Positions 7,875 through 15,563 of a stretch of DNA of 64,000 bases are shown piece after piece. The position numbers and the translations under genes were made by a program. Below the pieces are notes generated by a model. The model did no database searches, was not told the DNA's origin, and saw only the letters and a list, made by a program, of their open reading frames with translations. Positions within the stretch are counted from its first letter, which is position 1. Each line of letters opens with the position of its first letter. This DNA is from Cellulomonas sp. ES6 (lineage in GTDB: Bacteria; Actinomycetota; Actinomycetes; Actinomycetales; Cellulomonadaceae), in NCBI RefSeq assembly GCF_030053835.1, contig NZ_CP125655.1, positions 3,534,001-3,598,000 of the forward strand. Direction: 5' to 3'.

Positions 7875-8743
7875 GCCTCCATCGTCACCCAGGCGGGCTC
7901 GTCGGGCCACGGCTGGGAGGGCACCGCCCGCGGTGCGGGTGCGGGTCCGCGCCGCGCCGCGCGCCTGAACTGCGCAGGCGTCTCCCCGGCGAGCCGCCCG
8001 AACGTCCGCGTGAACGACGCCTGGTCGTAGAACCCGCACGCCGCGGCGACCTCGGCGAGCGGCAGGTCGGTGCCTCCGAGCAGCGCGGCGGCGTGGTCGA
8101 GGCGTGCCCGCAGCACGTACTGCTGCGGCGACAGGGCGAACACGCGCCGCACGCGGCGGTCCAGCGTGGACGGCGCGCACCCCGCGGCGGCGGCGAGCTC
8201 GGCGACCGTCGGCGGCGTGGCGAGGCGCTCCCGCACGAACGCGGCGACGCGCGACAGCGCCGTGACGGTGGCCTCGTCGGCGTCGCCGGTGCGCAGGGCC
8301 TGCGACACGCTGACGAGCCCGACCACCTCGCCCTCGGCGTCGTGCACCGGCACCTTCGACGTCAGGTACCAGCCGGGCGCGCCGCCGGGCCGGCGGATCA
8401 GCTCGAGCTCGCGGTGCAGGGACCGGCCGGTCTCCAGCACCGCGCGGTCCTGGGCGTCGTACCGCTCGGCGAGCTGCGGCAGGAACAGCTCCGCGGCGGT
8501 CCGCCCGACCACGGCGCGGCGGGACCTCTCGGAGGTGCGGCGCACGAACGCCTCGTTGACCGCGACGTAGCGGCCGGTGACGTCCTTGGCGCAGAACATC
8601 GTGCCGGTCAGGTCGTCGTGCAGCCGCAGGAGCGCCGGGGTGAGGGCAGCCAGCAGCGCGGCGGCCGCGGGGTCGGCGGTCGCCGGGGTGGTCGTGGCAG
8701 AGCCCGGCGGAGCTCCCGCGGGCCCGGGTGGACGGCTCGGCAT
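7871..8743 (-). CDS. PAS-domain AraC-family transcription regulator
   Basis: About 290 residues. Residues roughly 30-150 form a PAS-type sensor (FCAKDVTGRYVAVNEAFVRR and GWYLTSKVPVHDAEGEVVGL), and the last 115 residues are an AraC double helix-turn-helix (TVAELAAAAGCAPSTLDRRV and PLAEVAAACGFYDQASFTR). PAS plus AraC is less common than a cupin sensor and suggests a small aromatic, haem or flavin-type ligand; which one is not visible. The ATG at 8743 is preferred: TACGCT (TANNNT) lies nine bases upstream, giving a leaderless or very short leader. A GTG at 8779 is in frame but lies inside the palindrome 8767-8788. It heads the operon with the aldo/keto reductase and the M15 peptidase. Confidence 0.85.
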   Translation of the reverse strand: MPSRPPGPAGAPPGSATTTPATADPAAAALLAALTPALLRLHDDLTGTMFCAKDVTGRYVAVNEAFVRRTSERSRRAVVGRTAAELFLPQLAERYDAQDRAVLETGRSLHRELELIRRPGGAPGWYLTSKVPVHDAEGEVVGLVSVSQALRTGDADEATVTALSRVAAFVRERLATPPTVAELAAAAGCAPSTLDRRVRRVFALSPQQYVLRARLDHAAALLGGTDLPLAEVAAACGFYDQASFTRTFGRLAGETPAQFRRAARRGPAPAPRAVPSQPWPDEPAWVTMEA

Positions 8744-8752
8744 GTCAGGGGG

Positions 8753-8758
8753 AGCGTA
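8753..8758 (-). promoter_or_regulatory. Putative -10 box of the PAS-AraC operon
   Basis: TACGCT on the minus strand, nine bases before the ATG at 8743. It matches the TANNNT pattern seen before many genes in this window. No clear -35 is visible. Confidence 0.45.
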
Positions 8759-8766
8759 GGTGCTGC

Positions 8767-8788
8767 GCGTGACGCGCACGTGTCACGC
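8767..8788. promoter_or_regulatory. Palindromic operator candidate between araC-type gene and putA
   Basis: GCGTGAC and GTCACGC arms of seven bases separated by eight bases, lying just upstream of the TACGCT box and 67 bases from the divergent putA start. Perfect arms in a divergent promoter region suggest a dimeric regulator site; the adjacent PAS-AraC protein is the nearest candidate, though AraC proteins usually prefer direct repeats. Confidence 0.5.
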
Positions 8789-8854
8789 ATCCGGGGCCGT
8801 GGCGCGCAGGATCGGTGCAAGACGGTCCCCGGGACGATCGGGGACGATGCCGCC

Positions 8855-11800
8855 ATGACCACCACCCAGCCCTCCGCGCCGTCGCAGCACCCCGCGCCCG
8901 CGGGCCCGGCCGCGACCGGTCCCGACGACCTGACGCGCGCGGCCGTGGACCTCGCGCACCGCTGGATGGCCGCGACCGCGGCCGACGAGACCCCCGCCGA
9001 GCGCCGCGCGACCGGGCGGCTCGCGGCGCTGGTGGCGGACCCCGTGGGCCTGGAGCTCGCGGTGCGGTTCGTCGACCGGGTGGCCCGCCCGCAGGACGTG
9101 CGGGTGGCGGCCGCGGAGCTCGCGGCGCTGGGGGACCGCGCGGCCGACGCGTCCGGGTTCCTCGGGCTGGGCGACCGGGCGCTGCTCGGCGTCGGCGCGC
9201 GCCTCGCGCCGCTGCTGCCGGCCGCCGTCGTCCCCGCCGCCCGGGTGCGGCTGCGCCAGCTCGTCGGGCACCTCGTCGCCGACGCGGGCCCGGGCCTCGG
9301 CGCGCACATCGCCCGCGCGCGCCGCGACGGGTTCCGCCTCAACCTCAACCTGCTCGGGGAGGCCGTGCTGGGGGAGGACGAGGCGACCCGCCGGCTGCGC
9401 CGCGTCACCGCGCTCGTGGAGCGGCCCGACGTCGACTACGTCTCCGTGAAGGTCTCGGCGGTGGCGAGCCAGCTCTCGACGTGGGACACCGAGGGCAGCG
9501 TCCGGCGCGTCGTCGAGCGCCTGCGCCCGCTGTACCTGACGGCCGCGGCGCACGGCACGTTCCTCAACCTCGACATGGAGGAGTACCGGGACCTCGCGCT
9601 CACCGTGCGGGTGTTCGAGGCGCTCGTGTCGGACCCGGCGCTGCGGGACCACGAGGCCGGGATCGTGCTGCAGGCCTACCTGCCGGACGCCTCCGCCGCG
9701 CTCGAGGAGGTCACCGCCATCGCCCGCCGCCGCGTCGAGGCCGGGGGCGCGCGCCTCAAGGTGCGCCTCGTCAAGGGCGCGAACCTCGCGATGGAGCAGG
9801 TCGAGGCCGAGCTGCACGGCTGGGAGCAGGCCCCGTACGCCGGCAAGCCGGACGTCGACGCGCACTACGTGCGGCTGGTCCGGACGGCGCTCGACGCGGA
9901 CCGCACCGGCGCGCTGCGGGTCGGTGTCGCGAGCCACAACCTGTTCCACGTCGCGTACGCGCACCTGCTGGCGGGGGAGCGGGGCGTGTCCGAGGCGCTC
10001 GACGTCGAGATGCTGCAGGGGATGGCGCCGGCGCAGTCCCGGGCGGTGCAGCGCGACGTCGGCCAGGTGCTGCTCTACACCCCGGTGGTGGCGAAGCAGG
10101 ACTTCGACGTCGCGATCTCCTACCTGGTGCGGCGGCTCGAGGAGAACGCCGCGCACCAGAACTTCCTGCACGCGCTGTTCGCGGAGGGCGACGACGCCGG
10201 CGCCGCGCACGGGATGCCGTCGCAGGAGGCCGCGTTCCTCGCGTCCGTGGCGGGCGCGGCGACGGTCGACGTGACGCCGCGGCGGCTCCCGCGCGCCGCG
10301 GACGCCGCCGCCCCCGGCCCGGGGGAGTTCCGCAACGCCGCGGACACCGACCCGGCCGTCGCGGAGTCGCGGACCTGGGCCGGGCGCCTCGTCGCGCACG
10401 ACGTCGAGCCGCCCGCCGGGGCCGTCGAGGTCGCGACCACGGCGGAGGTCGACGCGGTGGTCGCGCGGGCGGTGTCCGCCGCTCCCGCCTGGTCGGCGCG
10501 TCCGCCGGCCGAGCGCGCCGCCGTGCTGCGCCGGGCCGCCGACGCGCTCGAGGCCGCCCGCGGCGACCTGGTCGCCACGATGGTGCACGAGGGCGGCAAG
10601 ACCGTCGCGGAGGCCGACCCCGAGGTCAGCGAGGCCGTCGACTTCGCGCGGTACTACGCCGACCGGGCCGAGGACCTCGCCGACGGCCGCGTCCCCGGGG
10701 CGGTGTTCCGCCCGGACGGCGTCACCGTCGTCACCCCGCCGTGGAACTTCCCGGTGGCCATCCCCGTCGGGTCGACGCTCGCCGCGCTCGCGGCCGGGTC
10801 GCCCGTGCTGGTCAAGCCGGCCCCGCAGACGCCGCGCTGCGTGCGGGTCGCGATGGCCGCCGTGCAGACCGCGCTCGACGCCGCCGGGGTCACCGAGCCG
10901 GCGCTCCAGGTGGTGCTGTCCCCGGAGGGCGACGTGGGCCGGCACCTCGTCACCCACCCCGACGTCGCCCGCGTGGTGCTGACGGGGTCGCTGGAGACCG
11001 CCCGGCTGTTCGCCGGCTGGCGCCCCGACCTCGACGTGCTGGCCGAGACGTCCGGGAAGAACGCCCTGGTCATCACGCCGTCCGCCGACGTGGACCTCGC
11101 GGTGGCCGACCTGGTCCGGTCCGCGTTCGGCCACGCCGGCCAGAAGTGCTCGGCGGCGTCGCTGGCGATCCTCGTCGGGTCCGCCGGCACCTCCGACCGG
11201 CTGCGCCGGCAGCTCGCGGACGCCGTGACGTCGCTGCACGTCGGGTGGGCCGACGACCTCGGCACCACGATGGGCCCGCTCGTCGAGCCGGCGTCGGGCA
11301 AGCTGCTGCGCGCCCTGACGACGCTGGACGAGGGCGAGGGCTGGCTCGTGCAGCCCCGCCGGCTCGACGAGGAGGGCCGGCTGTGGACGCCCGGCGTGAA
11401 GCACGGCGTGCGGCCCGGGTCGTGGTTCCACCTGACGGAGTGCTTCGGGCCGGTGCTCGGCGTCATCCGCGTCGACACCCTCGACGAGGCGATCGAGGTG
11501 CAGAACGCCGTCGCGCTCGGGCTCACCGGCGGGCTGCACTCGCTCGACGAGGACGAGATCGCGCACTGGCTCGACCGGGTGGAGGTCGGCAACGCGTACG
11601 TCAACCGGCACATCACCGGCGCCGTCGTGCAGCGGCAGCCGTTCGGCGGCTGGAAGGCCTCGGTGGTCGGCCCCGGCGCGAAGGCCGGTGGCCCGTCGTA
11701 CGTGGCGCAGCTGGGCACCTGGTCCGACGCGCCGGACGTCGCCGCGCTGGACGACGACGCGTGGGTGGCCTGGGCGCAGCAGGACGACGCCCGCTGGTGG

Positions 11801-12220
11801 GCGTCCGAGTTCGGGGCGTCCCACGACCCGTCCGGCCTGGCCGCCGAGGAGAACACGCTGCGCTACCGCCCCGTGCCGCACCTGACCGTCCGCGTCGGGG
11901 CGGACGCGCGCGAGCGCGACGTGCGCCGGGTGCTCACCGCCGCGCGCACGGCCGGCGTCGGGGCGACGGTCAGCCGCGCCGCGGACGAGTCCGACGAGGC
12001 GTTCGCCGCGCGGGTCGCCGACGGGGCCGTCAGCGGCCGGGTGCGGGTGGTCGGCACGGCGCCGGGGCTGCGCGCGGCGGCGGTGGCCCGCACCGGGGAG
12101 GTCACGGTGCTCGACGGCCCGGTGCTCGCCAGCGGGCGCCGGGAGCTCATGACCGTCGTGCGCGAGCAGGCGGTGAGCCGGACGCGGCACCGGTTCGGGC
12201 ACGTCGACCCGACGCGGTAG
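8855..12220 (+). CDS. putA: Bifunctional proline dehydrogenase / L-glutamate gamma-semialdehyde dehydrogenase
   Basis: Oxidises proline to glutamate in two steps on one 1121-residue chain. The N-terminal PRODH barrel (about 60-450) shows FRLNLNLLGEAVLGE, DYVSVKVSAVASQL and LKVRLVKGANLAMEQ. The aldehyde dehydrogenase domain (about 480-970) shows TPPWNFPVAIPVGS, Glu731 in LAETSGKNALVI and catalytic Cys765 in GHAGQKCSAAS. A C-terminal segment of about 150 residues follows. No N-terminal DNA-binding ribbon-helix-helix domain is present, so it is not a trigger-enzyme autorepressor. The ATG at 8855 is the first start outside the divergent gene; GACGAT lies six bases upstream in the leaderless position. 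It works with glutamate dehydrogenase upstream in amino-acid catabolism. Fused PutA is notable because many actinobacteria encode the two activities separately. Confidence 0.95.
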   Translation: MTTTQPSAPSQHPAPAGPAATGPDDLTRAAVDLAHRWMAATAADETPAERRATGRLAALVADPVGLELAVRFVDRVARPQDVRVAAAELAALGDRAADASGFLGLGDRALLGVGARLAPLLPAAVVPAARVRLRQLVGHLVADAGPGLGAHIARARRDGFRLNLNLLGEAVLGEDEATRRLRRVTALVERPDVDYVSVKVSAVASQLSTWDTEGSVRRVVERLRPLYLTAAAHGTFLNLDMEEYRDLALTVRVFEALVSDPALRDHEAGIVLQAYLPDASAALEEVTAIARRRVEAGGARLKVRLVKGANLAMEQVEAELHGWEQAPYAGKPDVDAHYVRLVRTALDADRTGALRVGVASHNLFHVAYAHLLAGERGVSEALDVEMLQGMAPAQSRAVQRDVGQVLLYTPVVAKQDFDVAISYLVRRLEENAAHQNFLHALFAEGDDAGAAHGMPSQEAAFLASVAGAATVDVTPRRLPRAADAAAPGPGEFRNAADTDPAVAESRTWAGRLVAHDVEPPAGAVEVATTAEVDAVVARAVSAAPAWSARPPAERAAVLRRAADALEAARGDLVATMVHEGGKTVAEADPEVSEAVDFARYYADRAEDLADGRVPGAVFRPDGVTVVTPPWNFPVAIPVGSTLAALAAGSPVLVKPAPQTPRCVRVAMAAVQTALDAAGVTEPALQVVLSPEGDVGRHLVTHPDVARVVLTGSLETARLFAGWRPDLDVLAETSGKNALVITPSADVDLAVADLVRSAFGHAGQKCSAASLAILVGSAGTSDRLRRQLADAVTSLHVGWADDLGTTMGPLVEPASGKLLRALTTLDEGEGWLVQPRRLDEEGRLWTPGVKHGVRPGSWFHLTECFGPVLGVIRVDTLDEAIEVQNAVALGLTGGLHSLDEDEIAHWLDRVEVGNAYVNRHITGAVVQRQPFGGWKASVVGPGAKAGGPSYVAQLGTWSDAPDVAALDDDAWVAWAQQDDARWWASEFGASHDPSGLAAEENTLRYRPVPHLTVRVGADARERDVRRVLTAARTAGVGATVSRAADESDEAFAARVADGAVSGRVRVVGTAPGLRAAAVARTGEVTVLDGPVLASGRRELMTVVREQAVSRTRHRFGHVDPTR

Positions 12221-12274
12221 TCCGGGCGGGCGCGACGCCGGCGCGGGGACGCGGCCCGGCGCCGCGCCCGTGCC

Positions 12275-13306
12275 TCAGGCCGAGCCGCGGACGACGAGCT
12301 CCGGCGCGAAGATCAGCGGCTCCGTCCGCGCCGCGCGGCCGTGGAGCTGCGCGACGAGCTCCTCGCCCGCGGCGCGCGCCATCGCGATGATCGGCTGCAC
12401 CACGGTCGTCAGGTTCGGCTTCGTGGTCGACGCCAGCCCCGAGTTGTCGTAGCCCACGATCGCGACGTCCCCCGGGACCTCGCGCCCGAGCTCGGCGAGC
12501 ACGGGCAGCGCGCCCGCGGCCATGAGGTCGGACGCCACGAAGACGGCGTCGACGTCGGGGTACCGGGCGAGCAGCTCGCGCGCGCCGGCGGCACCGCCCT
12601 CGATCGTGAAGTCCCCGCTGACCACGGCGTCGGCCGGGAGCCCCGCGGCGGCGAGCGCCTGCCGCCAGCCCGCGAGGCGGTCGAGGCCGGCGGACATGTC
12701 GGCGGGGCCCGTGATGGTCCCGATGCGGCGCCGGCCGAGGGCGATGAGGTGCTCCGTGGCGATCCTGCCGCCGCGGACGTTGTCGGTGTCGACGAACGCC
12801 GAGCGCCGCTCGGTCAGCGGCCGGCCGATGAACACGTTGGGCAGCCGCGAGTCCTGCAGCGCCCGGTCGATCGAGTCGTCGCGGTGGTGCGAGACGACGA
12901 TCGCCCCGTCGACGTGCCCGGCGCGCAGGTAGCGGATGGTGCGCTCGGAGTCGCCGGGCCGGGCGATGAGCAGCAGCAGCTGCAGGTCGGAGTCGGCGAG
13001 CGCCGAGGAGACGCCGTTGAGCACGCCCGCGAAGAACGGGTCGGACAGCACGCGCTCGTCGGGCTCCGGGACGACCAGCGCGACGGAGTCGGTGCGGCGG
13101 GTCACGAGCGAGCGGGCGGCGCGGTTCGGCGTGTAGCCGAGGTCGGCGACGGCGGCGGCCACGGACTCCATGGCCTCCGGCGAGACCCGCAGGCCGCCGT
13201 TGATCGCCCGCGAGGCGGTGGACCGGGAGACGCCGGCGCGTTCGGCGACCTGCTCCAGCGTGGGCGCCGGGTGGGTCGCGACGGGGATGGCTGACTGGTC
13301 GACCAC
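12275..13306 (-). CDS. LacI-family transcription regulator of the sugar ABC operon
   Basis: A repressor of 343 residues. The helix-turn-helix is at 16-38 (TLEQVAERAGVSRSTASRAING) with the hinge LGYTPNRAARSL, followed by a periplasmic-binding-like effector domain (VALVVPEPDERVLSDPFF, AGHVDGAIVVSHH, DAVFVASDLMAAGAL and IVGYDNSG). The start is GTG at 13306 with GGGGGCGA upstream; the frame remains open to 13513 through non-conserved sequence. It is the last gene of the binding-protein/permease operon, preceded by a perfect hairpin at 13380-13405. Its place and the three palindromes upstream of the binding-protein gene suggest it represses this operon, like CebR or CelR of Streptomyces and Thermobifida. 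It is convergent with putA. Confidence 0.92.
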   Translation of the reverse strand: MVDQSAIPVATHPAPTLEQVAERAGVSRSTASRAINGGLRVSPEAMESVAAAVADLGYTPNRAARSLVTRRTDSVALVVPEPDERVLSDPFFAGVLNGVSSALADSDLQLLLLIARPGDSERTIRYLRAGHVDGAIVVSHHRDDSIDRALQDSRLPNVFIGRPLTERRSAFVDTDNVRGGRIATEHLIALGRRRIGTITGPADMSAGLDRLAGWRQALAAAGLPADAVVSGDFTIEGGAAGARELLARYPDVDAVFVASDLMAAGALPVLAELGREVPGDVAIVGYDNSGLASTTKPNLTTVVQPIIAMARAAGEELVAQLHGRAARTEPLIFAPELVVRGSA

Positions 13307-13379
13307 GGTGGATCGCCCCCTTGCCTTGACGACGGGGTGGCCGGCGCGCGGGGCACCGGCGGACGGGCGCGCCCCCCAG

Positions 13380-13405
13380 CGCGGGGACCGGTTCCGGTCC
13401 CCGCG
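13380..13405. terminator. Perfect 12-bp hairpin between permease and LacI genes
   Basis: CGCGGGGACCGG and CCGGTCCCCGCG separated by TT, immediately downstream of the second permease gene on the minus strand. There is no run of U. It may be an intrinsic-like terminator or RNA-processing stem that lowers read-through into the regulator gene. Confidence 0.6.
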
Positions 13406-13418
13406 CGGAAGCGTAGCG

Positions 13419-14351
13419 TCAGCCCTTGACGGCTCCGGCCATGATGCCGGCGACGAGCTGGCGGCCCGCCACGAGGAACAGCACCAGCAGCGGGATGATG
13501 GACAGCACGACACCCGCCATGATCAGCGGCATGTCCTGGAAGAACCCGGCCTGCAGCAGCTTCAGCGCCACCGGCAGCGTGGGGTTCTGGGTGCCCAGCA
13601 CGATCGAGGGCCAGAAGAAGTTGGTCCACGACGTGATGAAGGTGAACAGCGCGAGCATCGAGGCGGCGGGCCGGGCGGCCGGCAGCGCGATCGACCAGAA
13701 CGTGCGGAACATCGACGCCCCGTCGACGCGCGCGGCCTCGATCAGCTCGTAGGGGAGCGCGGAGTCGAGGTACTGGGTCATCCAGAACACGCCGAACGCC
13801 GTGACCAGCGCCGGCAGGATGACCGCCAGCAGGTTGCCGGTCAGGCCGAGCTGCCGCATGACGATGTACAGCGGCACGACGCCGAGCTGCGTCGGGACGG
13901 CCATGGTGGCGATGACGAACACCAGCAGCGGGCCGCGCCCGCGGAACCGCAGCTTCGCGAACGAGTAGCCGGCCAGCGTCGAGAAGAACACCACGGAGGC
14001 GCTGGTCACGAGCGCGACGATCAGCGAGTTGCCGGTCGCCCGCACCAGGTCGATGTCGGCGTCGAAGACGCGCTGCAGGTTCGTGAGGAACTCGCCGCCG
14101 GGGATCAGCGACGGCACCGGGTTCTGCGCGACGTCCGCCGAGGTGGAGGACGCCAGCAGGAACGTGAAGTACAGCGGGTAGGCCGAGACCAGGATGAAGA
14201 CGGACAGGATCGTGTACGTCAGCCACCCGGGCCGGCGGTCGGCGCCGCCGCCGTGGCCTCCGCCGCGCTTGCGGCCGGCGTTGCGGCGGGCCGCGCGGGC
14301 CGCGGCCCTGCCGGCGGTCTGCTCGATGACGGGGATGGAGGGGGTGCTCAT
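13419..14351 (-). CDS. Sugar ABC transporter permease 2 (MalG/CebG-like)
   Basis: Inner-membrane permease of 310 residues with six predicted transmembrane segments, from LTYTILSVFILVSAYPLYFTF near the N-terminus to IIPLLVLFLVAGRQLV near the C-terminus. The EAA loop reads YELIEAARVDGASMFRTFWS. The first 40 residues are a Gly/Arg/Ala-rich cytoplasmic tail. The ATG at 14351 is in an ATGA overlap with the stop of the preceding permease, which fixes the start; the open frame beyond it to 15353 is the shadow of that gene. No ATPase gene is in the operon, as is usual for such actinobacterial systems that share a MsiK-type ATPase encoded elsewhere (family knowledge). Confidence 0.93.
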   Translation of the reverse strand: MSTPSIPVIEQTAGRAAARAARRNAGRKRGGGHGGGADRRPGWLTYTILSVFILVSAYPLYFTFLLASSTSADVAQNPVPSLIPGGEFLTNLQRVFDADIDLVRATGNSLIVALVTSASVVFFSTLAGYSFAKLRFRGRGPLLVFVIATMAVPTQLGVVPLYIVMRQLGLTGNLLAVILPALVTAFGVFWMTQYLDSALPYELIEAARVDGASMFRTFWSIALPAARPAASMLALFTFITSWTNFFWPSIVLGTQNPTLPVALKLLQAGFFQDMPLIMAGVVLSIIPLLVLFLVAGRQLVAGIMAGAVKG

Positions 14352-15445
14352 CGGGGGTTCACCTCGGTCGGGGCGGCGGCGGTGACGGCGGAGTCGGACG
14401 TCCGCCTCATCGACCGCTCGAGCGTGCGCGCGTTCCTGCGGCTCTGCTTGCGGGCGGCCTTCGCCGCCCGGCTCATGTCGTCGGCGGACGAGATCTTCCG
14501 TGTCAGCCAGTTGTTCACCAGGGCGAACACGATGATCACGAGGAACAGCAGCCAGGCGACCGCGGCTGCCCGTCCGAGCTGCTGCTTGTTCCAGCCCAGC
14601 TCGTACAGGTACAGCGTCACGGTCTTCCACTGGCCGTTCGACCCGCCGAGGCCGGTCTGGTCGTACATGCGCGGCTCGTCGAAGATCTGCAGGCCGCCGA
14701 TGGTCGACGTGAGGATCACGAAGATCATGGTCGGGCGGACCATCGGCAGGGTGATCGAGAAGAACTGCCGCACCCGGGTGGCGCCGTCGATGGTGGCGGC
14801 CTCGTACAGGTCGCGCGGGATGGCCTGCATCGCGGCCAGCAGGATGAGCGCGTTGTAGCCGGTCCAGCGGAAGTTCACCATCGACGCGATCGCGATGTGC
14901 GCGGGGAACGCGTCCTTGTGCCAGCCGATCGGGTCGATGCCGATGTAGCCGAGCATCGTGTTGATCATGCCGGAGCCGTCGGCGAACATCTTCGAGAACA
15001 CCAGGCCGACGGCGACCGGGGCGACGACGTACGGCAGCAGGACGCCCATGCGCCAGAACGTCTTGGACCGCAGGTTCGCGTCGAGCATGGCCGCGATGAC
15101 CAGCGCCACGATGATCTGCGGGACGGTGGACAGCAGGAAGATGCTGATGGTGTTGCGCAGGGCCTTCCAGAAGAACGCCTGCCCGAGCACGAACGTGAAG
15201 TTGTCGAGCCCGACGAAGTCGCCCTGGCCGCCGATGAGGCTCCAGTCGTGCAGCGAGACCCACGCGGTGTACAGCAGCGGGAACAGGCCGACGACCGCGA
15301 ACAGCAGGAAGAACGGCGAGATGTACAGGTAGGGCGAGACCTTCACGTCCCACCGGCCCAGCGTCTGGCGGAAGCCGATCTTGCGGTGCGGGCGGTCGTC
15401 GGTGCTCGGAGCCGCGCCCTTCGGGGGCGCCGTCTGCGTGGCCAT
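14348..15445 (-). CDS. Sugar ABC transporter permease 1 (MalF/CebF-like)
   Basis: A permease of 365 residues. Membrane segments include YLYISPFFLLFAVVGLFPLLY, IIVALVIAAML and VAWLLFLVIIVFALVNNWL. The EAA loop is DLYEAATIDGATRVRQFFS. The C-terminus has an extra basic tail of about 50 residues (AAKAARKQSRRNARTLERS) that is unusual for the family. The ATG at 15445 has GAAGGA about eight bases upstream; in-frame codons to 15508 lie in poorly conserved sequence. It overlaps permease 2 by four bases. A perfect 19-bp hairpin separates it from the upstream binding-protein gene. Confidence 0.93.
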   Translation of the reverse strand: MATQTAPPKGAAPSTDDRPHRKIGFRQTLGRWDVKVSPYLYISPFFLLFAVVGLFPLLYTAWVSLHDWSLIGGQGDFVGLDNFTFVLGQAFFWKALRNTISIFLLSTVPQIIVALVIAAMLDANLRSKTFWRMGVLLPYVVAPVAVGLVFSKMFADGSGMINTMLGYIGIDPIGWHKDAFPAHIAIASMVNFRWTGYNALILLAAMQAIPRDLYEAATIDGATRVRQFFSITLPMVRPTMIFVILTSTIGGLQIFDEPRMYDQTGLGGSNGQWKTVTLYLYELGWNKQQLGRAAAVAWLLFLVIIVFALVNNWLTRKISSADDMSRAAKAARKQSRRNARTLERSMRRTSDSAVTAAAPTEVNPR

Positions 15446-15512
15446 GGAGTTCCTTCGTGCGGGACGAGGCGGGTCGGGCGGTGCGGGTGCGGCGGACTCT
15501 GCCCGCACCGGG

Positions 15513-15556
15513 CGGACCGGACCGCCGGGGAGCTCAGTCCCCGGCGGTCCGGTCCG
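15513..15556. terminator. Perfect 19-bp hairpin between binding-protein and permease genes
   Basis: The left arm at 15513-15531 and right arm at 15538-15556 are exact complements (CGGACCGGACCGCCGGGGA) around a GCTCAG loop. It lies eight bases past the binding-protein stop on the minus strand. It has no U-run, so it is more likely a 3'-protecting or attenuating stem that keeps binding-protein mRNA in excess over permease mRNA, as in other sugar ABC operons. Confidence 0.75.
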
Positions 15557-15563
15557 GTGGGGG

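Noticed and set aside
8093..8854. An N-terminal extension of PutA by 254 residues
   Set aside because: The frame is antisense to the PAS-AraC gene and has no conserved motif; PutA homology starts after 8855.
12221..12274. Bidirectional terminator between putA and the LacI gene
   Set aside because: The 54 bases contain GC-rich partial inverted repeats, but no single well-formed stem stands out.
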